This document shows positions 1-5,883 of a stretch of 12,504 nucleotides of DNA, one piece after another. The stretch lies in the NCBI GenBank assembly GCA_005885165.1, contig VAXR01000127.1, positions 1 through 12,504 of the forward strand, read 5' to 3'. The stretch comes from Actinomycetota bacterium. Its GTDB lineage: Bacteria; Actinomycetota; Thermoleophilia; Solirubrobacterales; Thermoleophilaceae. Numbering within the stretch: the stretch's first letter is position 1; the number at the start of each line of letters is the position of its first letter. Both the position numbers and the translations under genes were made by a program. Under the pieces are notes generated by a model that was not told the origin of the DNA, did not search any database, and worked only from the letters and a program-made list of their open reading frames with translations.

Positions 1-856
1 CGTCGGTGTCGAGCATCTCGATGAGGAACTCCTCGCCCCGCTCGGCGGTGGCGTCGACCACGCGCCCGCCCTCGAACCGGAAGCGGACGCCTGAGACCTC
101 GCGGCCGCCGTAGGTCGCGGGGAACGAGAAGCTCACCTCGCCCTCGACCGAGTCCTCCACGGGTCCCGTGAAGAACTCGCCGTCGGGCATGTTGTGCTGG
201 CCGAAGCAGGGGATGAACGTGCGCCCGCCGACCCCGAGCTTGATGTCGGTCCCCGGCGCCTTCACGTGCACCTCATCCTTGCCCTCCATCCACTCGGTGA
301 GGCGCTTGACCTCGTCGGATTGGCGCTGCCAGGCGCCGACCGGGTCCTCGTCCGTGGCGAGGCAGGCGGCGTAGTAGAAGTCCTCGTAGGCGGAGAGCGA
401 CATGCCGGCCTCCGACGCGTAGGCGTGGGTGGGGAACAGCGTGAGCGCCCAGCGGTGCTCGCCGGTGGCGGAGCGCTTCATCATCGTCTCCATCAGCGGC
501 CGGCGCGCCTTCTGCGTGCGGGCCTGCTTCTTCGGGTCGGCCTGGGAGAGCTCGCGCGAGTTGGCGTCGGCCATGATCGCGATGCGGACGTCGGAGTTCT
601 CGGCCACCCAGAGCGAGGTGGGCGGAAGCCAGTCGAGTTGGGCGTCGGAGGCGAGCTCGTAGAACGCGGGCATCGCCCCCTCGGTGGCCAGCTGCATGAT
701 CGGCAGCCCGCCGGCGCGGAGGACCTCCTCGTAGACGGCCTGGATCAGCGGCTCGGCGGTGGTCGTCGACTGGATGACGCACACGTCGCCCTCCTTCACG
801 GCCGCCGAGTACCGGACGAGGATCTGCGCCAGCGCCTCGGCGCGCTGGTCTCTCAC
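1..856 (-). CDS. M29-family aminopeptidase, C-terminal part cut by window edge
   Basis: A metal-dependent exopeptidase of the thermophilic aminopeptidase (M29, AmpS/PepS/aminopeptidase T) family, which removes N-terminal residues from peptides, normally in the cytosol. 285 residues are visible; the family is usually about 360-410, so roughly the last quarter lies beyond base 1. The family hallmark NMPDGEFFTGPVEDSVEG is at residues 222-239, and Glu227 matches the first metal-ligand glutamate. The later Glu/His/His/Asp ligands are off the window. The start is taken as GTG at 854-856, giving MRDQRAEALAQILVRY, a typical family N-terminus; AAGG seven bases upstream is a weak ribosome site. It begins 28 bp after pdxT stops on the same strand, so co-transcription with pdxST is likely. 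No metabolic link to vitamin B6 is obvious. Family call is firm; substrate specificity is unknown. Confidence 0.9.
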   Translation of the reverse strand, partial: MRDQRAEALAQILVRYSAAVKEGDVCVIQSTTTAEPLIQAVYEEVLRAGGLPIMQLATEGAMPAFYELASDAQLDWLPPTSLWVAENSDVRIAIMADANSRELSQADPKKQARTQKARRPLMETMMKRSATGEHRWALTLFPTHAYASEAGMSLSAYEDFYYAACLATDEDPVGAWQRQSDEVKRLTEWMEGKDEVHVKAPGTDIKLGVGGRTFIPCFGQHNMPDGEFFTGPVEDSVEGEVSFSFPATYGGREVSGVRFRFEGGRVVDATAERGEEFLIEMLDTD

Positions 857-884
857 GCGGGCGCCTTGTCGGGTCGCCGGCCCG

Positions 885-1454
885 TCACGCCGGCGCCTTC
901 TCGGCGCGCATGGCGACCGCGTCGAGCAGCCAGCGGTGGAACCGCCCGTCCTCGGTCAGCTCGGGATGGAAGGCCACGGCAAGCACGTTCCCGTCGCGGA
1001 CGGCGACAGGGTGGCCGTCGACCTCGGCGAGCACCTCGACGTCCGGCCCGCACTCCTCGACCCAGGGCGCGCGGATGAAGACCGCCCTCAGGGGGCCGCC
1101 GTCGAGGCCGCTCAGCTCCAGGTTGGTCTCGAAGCTCCTCACCTGGCGGCCGAAGGCGTTGCGGCGCGTGGTGAGGTCGAGGACGTCGAGGTGGTTGCGG
1201 TCGAGGATGATCAGGCCGGCACAGGTCGCGAGCGTGGGCGTGCCCGACTCGACGAGGTCGCGCAGCGGCTCGGCTAGGCCCTCGCGCTCGATGCCGAGCG
1301 TCATCGTGGTCGACTCGCCGCCGGGGAGGATCAGGCCGTCGATCCCCTCTAGGTCGGCGGGCGTGCGCACCTCGCGCGGCTCGGCGCCGAAGCCCGCGAG
1401 CAGGGCGGCGTGGGCCTCGAAGTCGCCCTGGATGGCGAGGACGCCGACGATCAC
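885..1454 (-). CDS. pdxT: PdxT, glutaminase subunit of pyridoxal 5'-phosphate synthase
   Basis: A class I-like glutaminase that hydrolyses glutamine and passes ammonia to PdxS for one-step synthesis of pyridoxal 5'-phosphate (DXP-independent B6 route) in the cytosol. The 189-residue length is normal. Visible signatures are the N-terminus VGVLAIQGDFEAH, the PGGEST loop at 44-49, nucleophile Cys78 in TCAGL, RNAFGRQ at 98-104, and the His163/Glu165 pair in FHPEL completing the catalytic triad. The start is GTG at 1452-1454, supported by GAGGG four bases upstream and by the conserved N-terminus. It lies 40 bp downstream of pdxS and 28 bp upstream of the aminopeptidase gene, all on the minus strand, consistent with one transcript and the usual pdxS-pdxT order. 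Nothing looks broken. Confidence 0.97.
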   Translation of the reverse strand: MIVGVLAIQGDFEAHAALLAGFGAEPREVRTPADLEGIDGLILPGGESTTMTLGIEREGLAEPLRDLVESGTPTLATCAGLIILDRNHLDVLDLTTRRNAFGRQVRSFETNLELSGLDGGPLRAVFIRAPWVEECGPDVEVLAEVDGHPVAVRDGNVLAVAFHPELTEDGRFHRWLLDAVAMRAEKAPA

Positions 1455-1494
1455 TTCGCCCTCGCCGTGGCGATCACCGTCGCGGCGGCCACAG

Positions 1495-2391
1495 CTACCA
1501 ACCGCGCGTCTGGATCAGCCCGTCGTCCCCGAGTGCGGCGATCTCGATCCCCGCCATGGGGGCTCCGAGGTCGCGGGAGGCCGCGGCCACGCGCGCGGGG
1601 TCGTCGTAGTGGGTGGTTGCTTCGACGATCGCGTTGGCGGTCCGCTCGGGATCCTCCGACTTGAAGATGCCGGAGCCGACGAATACGCCCTCTGCGCCGA
1701 GCTGCATCATCAGGGTGGCGTCGGCCGGCGTGGCGATGCCGCCAGCCGAGAAGTTGACGACCGGCAGGCCCTTCTTCTCCACGACCATCCGGACGAGCTC
1801 GAGCGGCGCCTGGAGGTTCTTGGCGGCGGTGGGAAGCTCGGACTGTTCGAGCGAGCACAGGCGCCGGATCTCCCCCTGGATGGCGCGCATGTGCCGCACG
1901 GCCTCGACCACGTTGCCAGTGCCGGCCTCGCCCTTCGTGCGGATCATCGCGGCGCCCTCGGCGATCCGCCGGAGCGCCTCCCCGAGGTTGGTGGCGCCGC
2001 AGACGAACGGCACCTTGAAGGCCCACTTGTCGATGTGGTTGGACTCGTCGGCCGGGGTTAGAACCTCCGACTCGTCGACGTAGTCGACCTCGAGCGCCTC
2101 CAGGACCTGGGCCTCGGCGAAGTGGCCGATCCGCGCCTTCGCCATCACCGGGATGGTCACGGCGCCCTGGATCTCCTCGATCTTGGTCGGATCCGCCATG
2201 CGGGCCACGCCCCCGGCCGCGCGGATGTCCGCCGGGACGCGCTCGAGCGCCATGACGGCCACGGCGCCGGCGGACTCGGCGATCTTGGCCTGCTCGGCGG
2301 TGACCACGTCCATGATCACCCCGCCCTTGAGCATCTCGGCAAGCCCGGCCTTCACGCGGAATGTGGCGGTGTCCTTCACTCCCTGATCCAT
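1495..2391 (-). CDS. pdxS: PdxS, synthase subunit of pyridoxal 5'-phosphate synthase
   Basis: The (beta/alpha)8-barrel subunit that makes pyridoxal 5'-phosphate from ribose 5-phosphate, glyceraldehyde 3-phosphate and ammonia delivered by PdxT. It is 298 residues, the normal size. Asp28 (GGVIMDV), Lys85 in PVMAKARIGHF (the Schiff-base lysine, Lys81 in Bacillus) and Lys153 in RTKGEAGTG (Lys149 equivalent) are all present, as is the FSAGGIATPADA phosphate-binding region near the C-terminus. ATG at 2389-2391 gives MDQGVKDTATFRVKAGLAEM, the standard N-terminus. The frame stays open upstream to 2610, but that extension has no family resemblance and crosses the control region. No Shine-Dalgarno sequence precedes the ATG. 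It is the first gene of the pdxS-pdxT-aminopeptidase run, so the promoter should lie within 2392-2672, where hairpins and a dyad are seen. Confidence 0.98.
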   Translation of the reverse strand: MDQGVKDTATFRVKAGLAEMLKGGVIMDVVTAEQAKIAESAGAVAVMALERVPADIRAAGGVARMADPTKIEEIQGAVTIPVMAKARIGHFAEAQVLEALEVDYVDESEVLTPADESNHIDKWAFKVPFVCGATNLGEALRRIAEGAAMIRTKGEAGTGNVVEAVRHMRAIQGEIRRLCSLEQSELPTAAKNLQAPLELVRMVVEKKGLPVVNFSAGGIATPADATLMMQLGAEGVFVGSGIFKSEDPERTANAIVEATTHYDDPARVAAASRDLGAPMAGIEIAALGDDGLIQTRGW

Positions 2392-2418
2392 GTTAACGGC
2401 GGGGTTGGCGGCGTCTAC

Positions 2419-2440
2419 GCGCGCAAACGTTGGTGCGCGC
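2419..2440 (-). promoter_or_regulatory. Hairpin in the region upstream of pdxS
   Basis: Perfect 7-bp arms GCGCGCA (2419-2425) and TGCGCGC (2434-2440) flank an 8-base loop, 28-49 bases upstream of the pdxS start. A separate perfect 10-bp palindrome, GCGCATGCGC, follows at 2442-2451. Either could be a protein-binding site or fold in the pdxS leader RNA. No known PLP-responsive motif was recognised and no adjacent MocR/PdxR regulator is present, so the role is inference. GC-rich DNA makes such short palindromes more frequent by chance. Confidence 0.35.
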
Positions 2441-2527
2441 CGCGCATGCGCTGGCTGTCGACTTGCGCCCCCCGATTCGGCGATAAAGGGGGTGGGCTCG
2501 GCCGCGTCTGGTTCAATCGATGTTCGC

Positions 2528-2633
2528 GGTCCATTTAGCGCCCCCAGAGGGGCGGAAATTGGACCACCCAGTTCCAGCAGGACGGACCTTGGACCACTTA
2601 GGTATCCCATGGAGTACTTAAGTGGCCCATTAA
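2528..2633 (+). repeat. Four degenerate GGNCCAYTTA-like motifs, 30-33 bp apart
   Basis: Related 10-base motifs lie in the same orientation: GGTCCATTTA (2528-2537), GGACCACCCA (2561-2570), GGACCACTTA (2591-2600) and GGCCCATTAA (2624-2633). Start-to-start steps are 33, 30 and 33 bp, close to three helical turns. The second and third share an exact nine-base core, TTGGACCAC (2559-2567 and 2589-2597). Phased placement between divergent genes fits an array of operator sites for a DNA-binding protein, but the fourth copy is weak and no binder is identified. Confidence 0.4.
2590..2629 (+). promoter_or_regulatory. 40-bp imperfect dyad (operator or RNA hairpin)
   Basis: This interval is symmetrical about CCATGG at 2607-2612. 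Of 20 opposed positions, 16 are Watson-Crick pairs; the innermost long arm pairs CCACTTA (2594-2600) with TAAGTGG (2619-2625), the one non-Watson-Crick position there being absent since the arms are exact complements. Two further positions (2605/2614 and 2601/2618) would be U-G or G-U pairs in plus-strand RNA but A-C mismatches in minus-strand RNA. Real mismatches are 2606/2613 and 2593/2626. That bias favours a fold in a plus-strand transcript, the leader of the secreted-protein gene that starts 44 bases later. A protein operator between the two divergent genes remains possible. No known riboswitch class is recognised. Confidence 0.5.
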
Positions 2634-2663
2634 CCGCGACTTTCTCCGGAACGGCGAGTTCTT

Positions 2664-2671
2664 AGAGGAGG
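2664..2671 (+). promoter_or_regulatory. Shine-Dalgarno tract unusually close to its start codon
   Basis: AGAGGAGG is a near-complete anti-16S match but is followed by a single base (C) before ATG at 2673. The gene call relies on the signal peptide rather than on this spacing. Confidence 0.55.
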
Positions 2672-2672
2672 C

Positions 2673-3152
2673 ATGAGTCGAATCGCCAATCGATCCCCCG
2701 TCTTCGTCGCCGCCCTGACGTCAGCCGTAGCGGTCGGCGGCCTCGGGGCGGGATCCGCCCTCGCCGGGCATCCGACCAAGAAGTCGGCGCGACCCGTGCC
2801 GGGCGGCTTCTACGTCGGCAAGACCGCCAAGGGCAAGCACGCGGACGCCGACGTCTCGCCCGACGCCAAGCAGGTCAGCGCGGCGAGCTTCACGCTGGTG
2901 TGCAGCGGACAGACGACCCAAGCGGCCATGCAGAACATGAAGATCAAGAAGTCGAAGGGCGTCTACCACTTCTCCGGCAAGGGCGACGAGGCGCTCCTCT
3001 TCACGCCGAGCTACCTCTCGGAGAGCGGGAAGGTCACCGTCAAGGGCAGGTTCGTGGCGCACCACAAGATCAAGGGCACCTTCCGCGTGCAGAGCCCGAC
3101 CTGCGGGGACAGCGGCGCGATCGCCTACACGCTGAAGCTGAAGACCAGCTAG
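2673..3152 (+). CDS. Small secreted protein of unknown function
   Basis: A 159-residue protein that I do not recognise beyond a resemblance to small secreted beta-rich actinobacterial proteins. The N-terminus has basic residues (Arg3, Arg7), a hydrophobic stretch at about 9-30 and a likely signal peptidase I site after Ala31 (SALA|GH), so export is expected. The mature part is rich in lysine and alternates polar and hydrophobic residues as in beta strands. Its only two cysteines, Cys77 and Cys144, could form one disulfide. There is no metal or catalytic motif. A strong purine tract, AGAGGAGG (2664-2671), ends just one base before ATG at 2673, closer than the usual 5-9 bases; no better-spaced start exists that keeps the signal peptide intact. 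It is divergent from pdxS across a region with an unusual dyad and convergent with the RpiR gene, so it is probably monocistronic. Confidence 0.82.
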   Translation: MSRIANRSPVFVAALTSAVAVGGLGAGSALAGHPTKKSARPVPGGFYVGKTAKGKHADADVSPDAKQVSAASFTLVCSGQTTQAAMQNMKIKKSKGVYHFSGKGDEALLFTPSYLSESGKVTVKGRFVAHHKIKGTFRVQSPTCGDSGAIAYTLKLKTS

Positions 3153-3168
3153 CCGAGCAGGGGGCTGC

Positions 3169-3187
3169 GCGGGGCGCGGCGCCCCGC
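3169..3187. terminator. GC hairpin between convergent genes, possible bidirectional terminator
   Basis: GCGGGGC (3169-3175) and GCCCCGC (3181-3187) form a 7-bp all-GC stem with a 5-base loop, 16 bases after the secreted-protein stop and directly against the stop codon of the convergent RpiR gene. Neither side has a clear U tract, so factor-independent termination is uncertain, but the position fits. Confidence 0.45.
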
Positions 3188-4039
3188 CTACTTCAGCCTG
3201 AACGCCTTGATGCGGTCGGCGTAGGCCGACTCGTCGAGCGCGTAGACGCCGTAGGCGATCGCCTGGATCAGCGACAGCAGCGCGACGTGCGAGCGCACGA
3301 ACGCCGGGCTGTTCGACGAGTAGTAGAGCCGCTCGTCGGCGAGCTTCGCGACCTCCGACAGCGTCGCGTCGGAGATCGCGATCGTGCTCGCGCGGCGGTG
3401 GCGGGCGAGCTTCATCGCGCGGACCACGAGCGGGTGCGGCCGCCCGGCCGAGAAGCCGATCACGAGCGTGCGCTCGTCGATCCGGCCGAGCCGCGCCAGG
3501 CCCTCCTGCGACGGGCTGGCCACCACCTCGCAGCGGAAGTCGAGCAGCATCAGCAGGTGGCGCATGTAGCTTGCGAAGAACGCCATCTGGTCGGTGCCGC
3601 ACAGGAGCGTGTACTCCGAGCGCGAGATCGCCTCCACGGCCGCGGCCACCTCTTCGCGGTCCAGCTTGCGGGCCGTCTCCGCCACGTTCACATGGTCGGC
3701 GGCGAGTGCAGCCTCGACCTCGGTCTGGTCGATCGGGAAGAGCGGCGGCGTCTCGAGCGGCTCCGCCCCGTTCCGCTCGCCGCGCGCGCGGCGGTACTCG
3801 TCGCGTGCCGAGGCCTGGAGCTCCGGGAAGCCCTCGAACCCGAGGGCCTGCGCGAACCGCACGACCGTCGAGCTCGACGTATTGGCGCGCCGGGCGAGCT
3901 CCTCCGCGGTATGGAAGGCGGCCTCGTCGAGGTGATCGACGATGTACTGGCCGACGTCCTTCTGCGAGCGCGAGAACTCGTCGAAGCGCTCGCGGATCTC
4001 CGCCGACAGGGTGAAGGCGCTGGTCCCCGATCGGGTCAC
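3188..4039 (-). CDS. MurR/RpiR-family transcriptional regulator
   Basis: A 283-residue DNA-binding regulator of sugar-phosphate metabolism type. The N-terminal HTH_6 domain covers about residues 10-85; the recognition helix lies in ANTSSSTVVRFAQALGFEGF (52-71), the family signature. A linker (about 86-120) leads to a SIS domain at about 125-265, the fold that binds phosphosugars in this family. Start is GTG at 4037-4039; the conserved HTH leaves no later choice. No clear ribosome site precedes it. It follows the glucose-dehydrogenase-like SDR by 64 bp on the same strand, suggesting shared transcription and control of that gene or of glucose/gluconate use. The 64-bp gap holds GGAAGTTCC (4065-4073) and a CCTTC/GAAGG inverted repeat (4072-4084), possible operator half-sites, though weak. 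The effector is unknown. Confidence 0.93.
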   Translation of the reverse strand: MTRSGTSAFTLSAEIRERFDEFSRSQKDVGQYIVDHLDEAAFHTAEELARRANTSSSTVVRFAQALGFEGFPELQASARDEYRRARGERNGAEPLETPPLFPIDQTEVEAALAADHVNVAETARKLDREEVAAAVEAISRSEYTLLCGTDQMAFFASYMRHLLMLLDFRCEVVASPSQEGLARLGRIDERTLVIGFSAGRPHPLVVRAMKLARHRRASTIAISDATLSEVAKLADERLYYSSNSPAFVRSHVALLSLIQAIAYGVYALDESAYADRIKAFRLK

Positions 4040-4103
4040 GAAGGGGTGATTCGCCGCCCCCGCCGGAAGTTCCTTCAGAGAAGGGCGCTCAGGGGAGGGT
4101 GGG

Positions 4104-4901
4104 CTAGTGGAAATGGGGGTACTGCGTCATCCCGCCGTCGACGAAGATCGTCGTGCCGGTGACGTACTCGGCCTCCGGGCCCGCCAGCCAGGCGACCGTC
4201 GCGGCGATCTCCTCGGGCTTCCCCATCCTCCCCCACGGGATCTCTTCCTCGACCTCTGCGCGCTTCTCGGGGTGCTCGATCAGGTCGCGGTTGATCGGGG
4301 TCAGGATCGCGCCTGGCGCCACGTTCACCACCCGGATCTTGTGCGGCGCGAGCTCCTTGGCGATCGTCCCGGCCCAGAGCTTCATCCCGCCCTTGCTCGC
4401 GCAGTAGTGGCCGAACTGCTCCCACGCGATCTGCTCGTGGACGCTCGAGATGTTCACGATCGCGCCGGGCACGCCCGCGTCGATCATCCCCCGCGCCGCC
4501 TCACGGGCGCAGAGGAACGCTCCGGTCAGGTTCACTCCGATCACCTTGTTCCACTCCTCGAGCGGCATGTCGACGAGCAGGAACGGCTTCTCGATCCCGG
4601 CGTTGTTCACCAGCAGGTCGATCGGGCCGCCGAGCTCCTCGCGCGCACGCGAGAACATGGAGACCACCTGCTCCTCGTTCGAGACGTCCGCCTGGACCGC
4701 GATCGCCTTGCCGCCCGCCTCGTCGAGCTCACTCACGGCCTCCTCGGCCGGCGCGGGATCGCCGATGTAGTTCACGACGACCGCGGCGCCCTCGGCCCCG
4801 AGCCGCCCCACCGTCGAGCGGCCGATGCCGGTCGCCCCACCGGTCACGAGCGCCCGCCTGCCGGCGTGGCGCCTGGTGGCCGCATGCTGCTCCGCCGTCA
4901 T
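4104..4901 (-). CDS. SDR-family dehydrogenase, glucose 1-dehydrogenase-like
   Basis: A classical short-chain dehydrogenase/reductase of 265 residues, the usual size. The nucleotide-binding TGGATGIG is at 20-27, NNAG at 99-102, and catalytic Asn124, Ser153, Tyr166 and Lys170 are all present. The stretches SSVHEQIAWEQFGHYCASKG (152-171), GAILTPIN, and the C-terminal YVTGTTIFVDGGMTQYP closely resemble Bacillus glucose 1-dehydrogenase, which oxidises beta-D-glucose to gluconolactone with NAD(P)+. The substrate is therefore likely a sugar, but SDRs change substrate easily. ATG at 4899-4901 is used; upstream DNA has no good Shine-Dalgarno, and TACGCT about a dozen bases upstream could be a -10 of a near-leaderless promoter. 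It begins 19 bp after the nucleotidyltransferase gene stops and is followed by the RpiR regulator, a plausible sugar-oxidation pair. Confidence 0.93.
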   Translation of the reverse strand: MTAEQHAATRRHAGRRALVTGGATGIGRSTVGRLGAEGAAVVVNYIGDPAPAEEAVSELDEAGGKAIAVQADVSNEEQVVSMFSRAREELGGPIDLLVNNAGIEKPFLLVDMPLEEWNKVIGVNLTGAFLCAREAARGMIDAGVPGAIVNISSVHEQIAWEQFGHYCASKGGMKLWAGTIAKELAPHKIRVVNVAPGAILTPINRDLIEHPEKRAEVEEEIPWGRMGKPEEIAATVAWLAGPEAEYVTGTTIFVDGGMTQYPHFH

Positions 4902-4920
4902 CGGGGGCGGAGCGTATCCG

Positions 4921-5370
4921 CTACCGGGCCGACCGGCGCGTCCGGTTCAAGCGCTCGATCGCCTCGAGCTCCTCGATGTCGAGCTCGTCCTTCCGCCGGC
5001 CCGCCGATCGCTTCATCGCGATGAGGTCGCGGATCGACGCGACCCTGACCGAGAACGAGCCGAGGTCGACCACCTGGGCGTTCCTCCTCAGCTGCTCGTA
5101 CGCGGCGATCCCGCCTGGCCGCAGCAGGACGTCGAGAGGTCCGGCGTCTGTGACGAGCGTCAGGAGCTCCACACGCTTCAACGTCTCGGCGTCCGGGGCG
5201 AACGGGACGTCGTCCTCGAGGCCGCGCAGCCGGGCGTCGAGCGCGCTCAGTGCATGCCCCAGGGCCTCGAGGTTGCCGTCGTCGATCGCCGGGCAGACGT
5301 CGAGATCGAAGGTGTTGCGCGAGGAGCCCCAGAGGACGGCCGCGATTCCGCCGACGACGACGTAGTCCAC
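4921..5370 (-). CDS. Nucleotidyltransferase-fold protein, probable toxin partner of the XRE gene
   Basis: A 149-residue protein of the polymerase-beta-type nucleotidyltransferase superfamily, of the kind paired with small XRE regulators (AbiEii/MNT-like). GGIAAVLWGSSRNTFDLDV at 7-25 has the GS motif and the paired aspartates Asp22 and Asp24; LDV with Asp80 is the likely third catalytic aspartate. A conserved tail DLIAMKRSAGRRKDELDIEEL follows from residue 115 on. Such enzymes transfer nucleotides to tRNA, protein or small molecules; the target here is unknown. The only available start is GTG at 5368-5370, which leaves almost nothing before the first strand (MDYVVVGG). Eight in-frame codons upstream (ARALTRRG) look like the usual family N-terminus but follow the TGA of the XRE gene directly. 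No Shine-Dalgarno is evident, so translation may be coupled to the upstream gene. Confidence 0.85.
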   Translation of the reverse strand: MDYVVVGGIAAVLWGSSRNTFDLDVCPAIDDGNLEALGHALSALDARLRGLEDDVPFAPDAETLKRVELLTLVTDAGPLDVLLRPGGIAAYEQLRRNAQVVDLGSFSVRVASIRDLIAMKRSAGRRKDELDIEELEAIERLNRTRRSAR

Positions 5371-5394
5371 ACCGCGCCGGGTGAGTGCGCGAGC

Positions 5395-5748
5395 TCAGCG
5401 CCGGCGGCCACCGCGACGCCGTGCGCGTCCCGCGATGCCGGCGACGCTGTCGCGCGACCGCTGGAAGGTGCGGAGGCGCGCCGCCGGCGTGAGTCGGAGG
5501 TTCTCGGCTATCAGCGTCTCATCGACACTCGATCGCCCGGGCGACGCGGCGAGCTCGAGCCGGTGTCCGGTGGCCGCGAGGGTCCGCTCCAGCGTCGTGA
5601 CGGTGGGATTCGAGCCCGTGCGTTCGAGCCGCGCGATCGCGGCCTGCGAAGTGCCGAGCCTCGACGCGAGCGCGGACTGGGTGAGTCCGGCATCTCGCCG
5701 AGCATCGATCAGCAGTTGCCACGGAGGGATCGCCACCCAAGGGATCAT
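5395..5748 (-). CDS. XRE-family helix-turn-helix protein, probable antitoxin/regulator
   Basis: A 117-residue protein with one HTH_3/Cro-cI domain at about residues 8-62: WQLLIDARRDAGLTQSALA, RLGTSQAAIARLERTGSNPT and the closing TLERTLAATGHRLEL. The C-terminal section has ENLRLTPAARLRTFQRSRD, seen in small regulators that sit beside nucleotidyltransferases, and ends in an Arg/Gly-rich tail. ATG at 5746-5748 is the start; there is no ribosome site, and an AT-rich promoter-like sequence abuts it, so the message may be leaderless. Its TGA (5395-5397) is in the same reading frame as the downstream nucleotidyltransferase, 24 bases before that gene's GTG. Regulator first and enzyme second is a common toxin-antitoxin arrangement. 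It probably represses its own promoter; toxicity and neutralisation are inferred. Confidence 0.88.
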   Translation of the reverse strand: MIPWVAIPPWQLLIDARRDAGLTQSALASRLGTSQAAIARLERTGSNPTVTTLERTLAATGHRLELAASPGRSSVDETLIAENLRLTPAARLRTFQRSRDSVAGIAGRARRRGGRRR

Positions 5749-5780
5749 ATCAAGTTCTATATATAAATTATGTGATATTT
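5747..5780 (-). promoter_or_regulatory. AT-rich promoter/operator of the XRE-nucleotidyltransferase pair
   Basis: Bases 5749-5780 contain only five G or C, a sharp break in an otherwise very GC-rich window. On the minus strand TATATA and TATAGA boxes lie just upstream of the ATG, as for a -10 element of a leaderless or near-leaderless transcript. An inverted repeat, ATATCA (5747-5752) and TGATAT (5773-5778), brackets it, and the centre is itself nearly symmetric (TTCTATATATAAA). This fits an autoregulatory operator for the XRE protein, though binding is inferred. Confidence 0.6.
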
Positions 5781-5814
5781 GGGGTATTACTCAGATAGGC
5801 ACTGCGCTGGATAA

Positions 5815-5831
5815 GGGGTCCAGGAGACCCC
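5815..5831 (-). terminator. Hairpin terminator candidate after the STAS gene
   Basis: GGGGTC (5815-5820) and GACCCC (5826-5831) form a perfect 6-bp stem with a 5-base loop. Read on the minus strand the stem is followed by TTATCC, a weak U-rich tail. It lies about 53 bases past the STAS stop and before the XRE promoter, where the upstream operon should end. No gene was found in the rest of 5779-5883. Confidence 0.5.
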
Positions 5832-5883
5832 AAAGGCAGCACGGTGTACGGAGGTCGGGAGCCGCGAGGGCGGTCTGCGGCCG

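Noticed and set aside
194..1078. Plus-strand open frame opposite the aminopeptidase and pdxT
   Set aside because: It overlaps two well-supported minus-strand genes and gives an Arg/Gly/Val-rich translation without any motif.
2392..2610. N-terminal extension of pdxS by 73 codons
   Set aside because: The frame is open, but the extension is unlike PdxS, which matches the family from the ATG at 2391; the region holds regulatory-looking repeats.
2528..2633. Short CRISPR-like array
   Set aside because: The repeated units are only about 10 bases, degenerate and four in number, with no cas gene nearby; operator-like sites fit better.
5371..5397. Frameshift or inactivation of the nucleotidyltransferase gene
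   Set aside because: The enzyme frame is intact with all catalytic aspartates and the upstream TGA is the natural end of the XRE gene; a short N-terminus does not show a broken gene.
5779..5883. Possible small RNA gene or mobile-element end in the gap before the XRE promoter
   Set aside because: Apart from the hairpin at 5815-5831 there is no tRNA-like fold, terminal inverted repeat or transposase remnant; a terminator explains the hairpin.
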